From an uncultured bacterium (GTDB lineage Bacteria > Patescibacteriota > Dojkabacteria > CALFHW01): a stretch of DNA of 29,709 nucleotides. The stretch lies in the NCBI GenBank assembly GCA_937876695.1, contig CALFHW010000016.1:1-29709 (forward strand), written 5' to 3'. The notes under the pieces were generated by a model. The model was given only the letters and a program-made list of their open reading frames with translations, did not search any database and was not told the origin of the DNA. A program made the position numbers and the translations under genes. This document shows positions 25,126 through 29,709 of this stretch, piece by piece (the stretch's first letter is position 1; the number at the start of each line of letters is the position of its first letter).

Positions 25126-25177
25126 CAGTCGACTGACCACTGTGATAATCTTAGCAAAAGCCGCTATCCCCTGTCAA
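25126..25177 (-). promoter_or_regulatory. groESL promoter with downstream palindrome
   Basis: On the minus strand: TTGACA (25172-25177), 18 nt, TAAGAT (25148-25153) preceded by TGC, so a perfect -35 with an extended -10. Transcription would begin near 25141. Just downstream is the perfect palindrome CAGTCGACTG (25126-25135), placed as a repressor site. It is not the CIRCE element (GCACTC-N9-GAGTGC). The 153-nt gap 25076-25228 holds this and an AT-rich leader. Confidence 0.6.
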
Positions 25178-25228
25178 ACTAAATTGCCGATGAGGCTGGT
25201 GGAAGCTTGTTTAGCGTCTTTATTACTC

Positions 25229-27682
25229 TTATTGCGATAACTCTACCTGGATTTTATCTTGCGAGCCAGGCATACGGCGTAGAAAGCCGGGCAGGTATGC
25301 AGGACTGTAGTTAATCTGCACTTGTTCTACGTCTGGTATGGCTCTAAGCGTCTGTTCTGCCTGCTCAGTGCCTACCCCCAGGACTTTACCCCGGAGCTCA
25401 TCTTTATCGAACTGGGCAGATACAGAAGCATTCGTAGTGATTGTAAAGCTGGCTCTACTGCCATCGACTGTGATTGCAGAGAGGACGGGGCTCTCCATGC
25501 CGGCTATTTTGACCTCAGCAGCAATCTGAGACTGCTCGCGAACTAACTGCTCAGAAATGCTCGACAGGTCTGCTGCTGACACCACTGCGATTTCGGCCTT
25601 CATTGTAACTGTCAGATTAAAATTATCAGCCTCATCGCCTACTTTTTTATCTGAAGTTACCTCAGCATTGCCGAATTTGATCTCGTCATATAGCTTAACC
25701 TCGCTGCTGGATAAGAGTCCCTGGATCTCGGACTCGAGGGCATCTCTGGTCAGGCCAGTTAGCAAGGTGACACTGCCATCGTAGTCGTTCTGGCCGACGG
25801 TCTTGGTCTCGGATTTACTGCCACCGGTTATCTGGGAATAGCTAAAGATCAGTAAATCCGGGTTTCCACCATCCTTGAGTTTGAAGTCCTTTTTGGCATT
25901 GGTCTCTTGGTTATACTGGGTGCCCAGATCTACCGCAGTGATGCGAACCCCATTGGTATTGCCCGAGGCCGGAATCACTACGTCGCTATCAAGTGCATAT
26001 TCAATCCCGCTTTTACCAACCGAGCTCAACACTCTGCCAGCCTTCAGCTGAACTGGCACATTTGAGGAGTTGAGCATATTTACCGAACCCTTAGCCTTTT
26101 CACCCTTTTGCCCTGTCCCTGTAGTCGGGAAGGTATCTGATCTGGAAGCAGTTCTGGAAATAACTCTCATCGGTACAGTCAAAGCAGAGATATCAACTGC
26201 GGTGGCATCCACCAAGGCCGTAACTTGTTGACTAATGGGCACATCGCGCGAAGCCACATTTACTACAACTTTGGCGCTGGGGAATACAAATACAGACAGC
26301 AGCATAAAAACCAGACCGAAAACAGCTACGCCAGCTACAATTTTCGGTTTGTTACTGCCTGCTTGGCCCCAATACTTAGCCGAAGCGCTGCGAAAGCCAG
26401 CCCAGTATTTTCCGACCATGGCAGATTGGCTAGCTACTGCCCTGGAAATAGAATTGGCATTATTAGGCCTGGACCTCGGGGAGATATTGTTCATGCTTTG
26501 TGGGGCACTGCTGCGTCCACGTGACTGATAGTTTAATCTGTCATATGCACCTGCTCTAGCAAAATTCGTGTCGGTGAATCTAGATTTTGCGGGTTGTTGG
26601 GTGGTTGGAATCTCCGGTGTTGTATGTTCTGCCGTTACCTGCTCTGACTTTGCATTTTCTGCCGTTGGAGACTCGTGAATTGCAGTATCTTGCTCTGAAG
26701 GCGAAACTGTTTCAACTTCCGACATTATTGACGCTTCCGATGCTGGCAACACTGGTGCTGCTCCAACTACTTCCTTTACTGGTGTAACTCCAACAGCCGC
26801 AGTGGGTGTAGTCTGCTTGCGCAGCCTGGAAGCCAGGCCAGCAATCCCATGAGTAAAATTGGCTACACCCTGTTTGAGTCTGGCACGGTGGTCTAGTTCC
26901 TGTGTAAGCGCTTCTGGCTCAGTCGTTACTTTTTTTTTAGGTTGGGCGGGCTCCCTTAGTTTACTGATATTGCGCATTTTGTTGCGCAGCATAGGACCCA
27001 ACGCGCTCACGCCCACATCTCCGCCAGTTAGCAACGCGTACTCTTCGAGGTCAATTAGTTTAGGTTCCAACTTATTAAACAATGGTTTTACTTCTTCATG
27101 GACAGGAGTACTCATCGCTGCAGTTGTATCCACCGGCATAATTGGAGTAAAACTCTCTTCAATATTTGGGATCTCCGGATTATCGACTACTAGTCTAACT
27201 TTCTCTCCTGTATCAGCGACCGCATCCATCTCCCCTGTTGCGATTCCGATTCCAGCTTCCATTACACCAGCTTCGCTATTATCAACCTGAACGGTACTCT
27301 CCTCATCCACAATCTTGTAGTCACCCGCCGAACGCTCGGCGATTAACTCCATCTTTTTGTGATCTTTTTTGAGGATTAACTCTTGTTTGAATGTATTGGC
27401 CTGCTCCCAAACCTCGGTGGTCACGTCGCTGATCTTCCCAACCGCAGCAAGTGCCGAAGCGGCGGCATACTTAAGCCCGAGTTCATCTTCGGTCACGACT
27501 GTCACCAGCTTATCAGTCCGGGCTAGCATTCGCGAAAGCAACTTCATAGATACCTGGCTGGAGACGACATTCGCAGCTGCCGGAATCACCAAGATCACTT
27601 TGCGCGAGCCCGCAGTAGCAATCTTGTGGCAAGCAAATACCACGTCTTCGTTTGGTTCGATAAAAACTTTTGTTACAGACAT
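25229..27682 (-). CDS. Single-span membrane protein with baseplate-J-like extracytoplasmic region
   Basis: An 817-residue protein. Residues 1-115 form an alpha/beta domain (KVILVIPAAANVV, 28-40; KLVTVVTEDELGLKYA, 58-73) of unknown role. Residues 120-440 are low-complexity linker rich in Thr, Glu, Pro and Ser. One membrane helix (about 448-467) ends in FVFPSAKVVVNV. Residues 470-817 are outside and include GSVNMLNSSNVPVQLKAGR (532-550) and VVIPASGNTNGVRITAV (568-584), the pattern of baseplate J/gp47-like domains, which CPR genomes often carry in non-phage proteins. It follows the FtsA-like gene by 63 nt on the same strand. A link to cell division or envelope is inferred from that neighbour only. 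TATATT lies 3 nt before the ATG. Confidence 0.8.
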   Translation of the reverse strand: MSVTKVFIEPNEDVVFACHKIATAGSRKVILVIPAAANVVSSQVSMKLLSRMLARTDKLVTVVTEDELGLKYAAASALAAVGKISDVTTEVWEQANTFKQELILKKDHKKMELIAERSAGDYKIVDEESTVQVDNSEAGVMEAGIGIATGEMDAVADTGEKVRLVVDNPEIPNIEESFTPIMPVDTTAAMSTPVHEEVKPLFNKLEPKLIDLEEYALLTGGDVGVSALGPMLRNKMRNISKLREPAQPKKKVTTEPEALTQELDHRARLKQGVANFTHGIAGLASRLRKQTTPTAAVGVTPVKEVVGAAPVLPASEASIMSEVETVSPSEQDTAIHESPTAENAKSEQVTAEHTTPEIPTTQQPAKSRFTDTNFARAGAYDRLNYQSRGRSSAPQSMNNISPRSRPNNANSISRAVASQSAMVGKYWAGFRSASAKYWGQAGSNKPKIVAGVAVFGLVFMLLSVFVFPSAKVVVNVASRDVPISQQVTALVDATAVDISALTVPMRVISRTASRSDTFPTTGTGQKGEKAKGSVNMLNSSNVPVQLKAGRVLSSVGKSGIEYALDSDVVIPASGNTNGVRITAVDLGTQYNQETNAKKDFKLKDGGNPDLLIFSYSQITGGSKSETKTVGQNDYDGSVTLLTGLTRDALESEIQGLLSSSEVKLYDEIKFGNAEVTSDKKVGDEADNFNLTVTMKAEIAVVSAADLSSISEQLVREQSQIAAEVKIAGMESPVLSAITVDGSRASFTITTNASVSAQFDKDELRGKVLGVGTEQAEQTLRAIPDVEQVQINYSPAYLPGFLRRMPGSQDKIQVELSQ

Positions 27683-27745
27683 TTCAATATAAGTCTAACA
27701 GATATTGGCTGGATTTAACTATGATTATAACCTAGCTCTTGCAAG

Positions 27746-29023
27746 CTACCCCGCATCCACCAACATCCTAGCCAGGCTAGCTGGTGTTACATCACTGGGG
27801 TCAATTAGAAGCCTTGTCTCATCAGCGATTCCCTTGAGTTGGTTAGGGAAAAGGTAACTAATCTTTGGAAACTTAGCAAACGGCAACACCGTCAGCCAGG
27901 GGTGAGCCAAAAGCGCCTCCCTGACTTCAGGCAAAGCCACTCCCCCACCGCACAAATAAATCTGGCCCGGCAGCTTCTCCAGATCGCCTTCCTCGTCATC
28001 GAGCAGCTCCTCCAGGGCAATCTGCACGCCTTCTACCCAAATTTGCATGTCTTGAGTGACGATATCCTTGATCTGTTTTTTGACCTCGGGAGGAGCCGCC
28101 CCATCCGAATAATCGATCTTGAGCTCTTCAGCCTCAGGCATCTCTTTTTTCAGCGCTTCGGCGATTCGTTTAGTGAGCACGTCGCCGCCGAAGGCAAACA
28201 TCTTAGTACCCAGTACGCCCCCGTTATCTACTAAGGCCACGTCTGTTGTGCCGCCGCCCATATCGATGATAATTGCGCCTGATTTTTGCTCGCGTACTTC
28301 GGAAATCGCCCTGGCGACTGCGTAAGGCTGCACCACAATGCTAGCCTCCTCCAGGCCTAGTTGACTAGCTAGCTCATAGAGCGAGTTGACGTGTAGTTTT
28401 GGCGCAAAGGTAGAGTATACCCTGTAAGAGACATTGCTGCCGGTGAAACCCAATGGATTTGCTACCACCACGCCGTCGATCTGCGTGCTGTCTACCCGAG
28501 TGCTGATTTCTTCGATTTGATCTTCTGGCACGCCCGTCTCTTCAGCGATTTGCGCTAGAGCCCCAGCGAATGCCTCGCCTTTGACCTGCGCTACTACTGC
28601 GTCGATCTCTTCTTGAGTGATTTTAGCGCCGCTGCCGTTTGTCTCGTCGCGCTTATAGTTGGCCACGATTGAGACACCCTTGACCAGCTCGCCAGCGATT
28701 CCCACCACCGCGCGCCTTGGGAGCGGAATCTCCCCAAGTCTCTTCTCAGCGATATCCATACTTCTGCCTACGCAAACATCGCAGGCCTCAATCACGCTCT
28801 GTAAGTTCACAATCATGGCATCTCTCATCGCGCCATATTTCTGCGCAACCCGCGCGTAACCAATGATCGTCACATCACTTTCAGACGGTCCCTCAGGCAC
28901 ACGAAACAACACCGACTTGATATATCTAGTGCCCACATCCAGCGCCAGATAAACATCCCCAGGGTCTAGACCTTCGGCAGCAGCGTCAACCTTTTTCTTA
29001 AAAAACGGCAATGAAAATCCCAT
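27746..29023 (-). CDS. FtsA/PilM-family actin-like ATPase
   Basis: A 425-residue actin-fold protein. Phosphate 1 is ALDVGTRYIKSVLF (27-40), phosphate 2 is IIIDMGGGTTDVALV (251-265), and the adenosine motif is YLCGGGVALPEV (356-367). An SHS2-type subdomain is suggested by VDSTQIDGVVVANPLGFTG (177-195). This subdomain and the IIGYARV opening favour FtsA, the membrane tether of FtsZ, over PilM, but no C-terminal amphipathic anchor is obvious and no ftsZ or pilN is in view. The N-terminal MGFSLPFFKKK is hydrophobic then basic and could itself touch the membrane. The gene carries its own promoter, and TATAGT ends 5 nt before the ATG. The 817-aa membrane protein downstream may be a partner. Confidence 0.8.
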   Translation of the reverse strand: MGFSLPFFKKKVDAAAEGLDPGDVYLALDVGTRYIKSVLFRVPEGPSESDVTIIGYARVAQKYGAMRDAMIVNLQSVIEACDVCVGRSMDIAEKRLGEIPLPRRAVVGIAGELVKGVSIVANYKRDETNGSGAKITQEEIDAVVAQVKGEAFAGALAQIAEETGVPEDQIEEISTRVDSTQIDGVVVANPLGFTGSNVSYRVYSTFAPKLHVNSLYELASQLGLEEASIVVQPYAVARAISEVREQKSGAIIIDMGGGTTDVALVDNGGVLGTKMFAFGGDVLTKRIAEALKKEMPEAEELKIDYSDGAAPPEVKKQIKDIVTQDMQIWVEGVQIALEELLDDEEGDLEKLPGQIYLCGGGVALPEVREALLAHPWLTVLPFAKFPKISYLFPNQLKGIADETRLLIDPSDVTPASLARMLVDAG

Positions 29024-29028
29024 AATCT

Positions 29029-29057
29029 ACTATAACCTGATTTTGGCTGGCTGGCTA
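29029..29057 (-). promoter_or_regulatory. Promoter of the FtsA-like gene
   Basis: On the minus strand: TAGCCA (29052-29057), 17 nt, TATAGT (29029-29034), then 5 nt to the ATG. It predicts a leaderless message, with the same -10 sequence and spacing as the methyltransferase gene at 16737. Confidence 0.5.
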
Positions 29058-29077
29058 GACTCGCTCCATAAGTAGCC

Positions 29078-29491
29078 TCACGCCCCCGGCGCCAGCTCGA
29101 TGTAACCAATGTGCTTTGCCTTCTCGTAATATTTCCTGTCCATAGTCAGGAAAGTAAGATAGAGCTTGAGTGCCGCGGCGTGATAGATAGCATCGTATAA
29201 CGCAGTTTCGCACTCGAGAGCAATGTTGTAAGCACTATAATAGTCAATGGGAGTGTATGGCAAATGTTGGTATTTCTCTTCATCCAAAACCTCCAGGAAC
29301 TCCTGGTAAGCCTGTGGAAGAAGGCCTTTGGTTATGGCAACATTTGCGGCTTCAGATTTGAGCAAATCGATATAGAACAATCTAGGCTGAGCATCTAGCC
29401 AATTTCTTAGTTTTAAGTTGTCCTCTAAATAAGCTGAAACAAAAGTGGAAGCATCCAATAAATACTCCTTAGCTAAATTTTTTGGTTTCAA
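29078..29491 (-). CDS. PIN-domain protein, VapC-like toxin
   Basis: A 137-residue PIN-fold ribonuclease. The four acidic residues are in the expected order: D13 (YLLDASTFV), E47 (LLKSEAANVA), D100 (ALYDAIYHAAAL) and D118 (FLTMDRKYYEKA). VapC-type toxins cut specific RNAs when their antitoxin is lost. The start overlaps the upstream gene by 4 nt (ATGA), which is the usual antitoxin-toxin layout. It lies 54 nt before the FtsA-like gene on the same strand, but that gene has its own promoter. Confidence 0.85.
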   Translation of the reverse strand: MKPKNLAKEYLLDASTFVSAYLEDNLKLRNWLDAQPRLFYIDLLKSEAANVAITKGLLPQAYQEFLEVLDEEKYQHLPYTPIDYYSAYNIALECETALYDAIYHAAALKLYLTFLTMDRKYYEKAKHIGYIELAPGA

Positions 29492-29706
29492 GCTCTACCT
29501 ACCTTTCTCAGTCTTAATGTGTCTGCGACTGTAATCTTTATACCCTGCTCAGCTAAGAGAGATCTTAACCTTTTACTTGTCTCATGAATATTTCGCTTTG
29601 GCCTTTTCTCACCAGGGACATGCATTCTAAAATCTGTAATAAAACTCTTCTTGAAGCTGCTTCCCATCTGTTCTGCTAAAATAGCTCTCTCAATACTCTC
29701 TGCCAC
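29488..29706 (-). CDS. Candidate antitoxin of the PIN toxin (may be partial)
   Basis: A 72-residue basic protein ending 4 nt inside the PIN gene. Its first part is helical (MAESIERAILAEQMG) and its second is Arg/Lys-rich (PGEKRPKRNIHETSKRLRSL). I do not recognise a DNA-binding antitoxin family; the role is inferred from position. GTG at 29706 is a possible start, but the frame is open to the window edge, so the true start could lie outside. ATG at codon 14 is another option. Confidence 0.6.
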   Translation of the reverse strand: MAESIERAILAEQMGSSFKKSFITDFRMHVPGEKRPKRNIHETSKRLRSLLAEQGIKITVADTLRLRKVGRA

Positions 29707-29709
29707 AAA

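Noticed and set aside
25117..25160. CIRCE element before groES (TTAGCA...CTTAGCA)
   Set aside because: The GCACTC/GAGTGC arms and 9-nt spacing are not present.
25229..27682. Phage tail origin for the baseplate-J-like protein
   Set aside because: No other phage gene is near, and the protein has a membrane anchor and an FtsA-like neighbour.
27733..27748. TAGCT...AGCTA inverted repeat at the end of the FtsA-like gene as a terminator
   Set aside because: A 5-bp stem with no T run on the minus strand is too weak.

Overview
The window reads as chromosomal DNA of a bacterium with a small, compact genome, most likely a Patescibacteria/CPR (Candidate Phyla Radiation) member. This rests on several features together: a type-2 (eukaryote-like, HYGH) IleRS of 1397 residues with extra inserts, an FtsA-like actin gene next to a single-span protein with a baseplate-J-like extracellular part, tight gene packing with 1-11 nt overlaps, and very few Shine-Dalgarno sites. 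I cannot name the phylum with confidence. TGA ends several genes (4637, 8446, 19883), so the genetic code is standard and not the UGA=Gly code. There is no rRNA, tRNA, CRISPR array, insertion sequence or recognisable prophage. No gene-free stretch exceeds 184 nt.

Layout. 49-1209 (-): GT2 glycosyltransferase. 1322-6982 (+): glmS, yvcK/glmR, a small coiled-coil protein and a tandem GT-B glycosyltransferase, all closely packed; this links UDP-GlcNAc supply and its control to surface glycan assembly. 6956-9267 (-): RadC, a second JAMM-like metalloprotein and an FAD/NAD(P) reductase. 9270-9545 (+): DUF1232 membrane protein. 9550-10989 (-): methionyl-tRNA formyltransferase fused to a Nudix domain, divergent from ileS. 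11087-19883 (+): ileS, lepB, parA, a methyltransferase, parB, and an N-acetylmuramoyl-L-alanine amidase with a long acidic/Gly-rich/coiled-coil tail. 20068-21600 (+): RNase Y, with a strong terminator. 21682-29706 (-): an unrecognised 426-aa protein, groEL, groES, an 817-aa membrane-anchored protein, an FtsA-like ATPase, and a PIN-domain toxin with a candidate antitoxin running to the window edge.

The most notable signals are: (1) the IleRS carries two extra domains, one like the C-terminal half of a CYTH/triphosphate-tunnel domain inside the editing domain and one like a catalytically dead histidine phosphatase before the second half of the Rossmann core; (2) TANNNT -10-like hexamers lie 4-8 nt before the start codons of about eleven genes, indicating widespread leaderless transcription; (3) fmt and ileS share a divergent promoter with a perfect palindrome exactly midway between the two -10 boxes, and ileS is preceded by a 16-codon leader ORF whose stop overlaps the ileS start; (4) fmt-Nudix is a fusion; (5) two JAMM-type proteins are adjacent; (6) a 24-codon ORF with the best Shine-Dalgarno in the window precedes rny. 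All calls come from reading the sequence; no database search was run.
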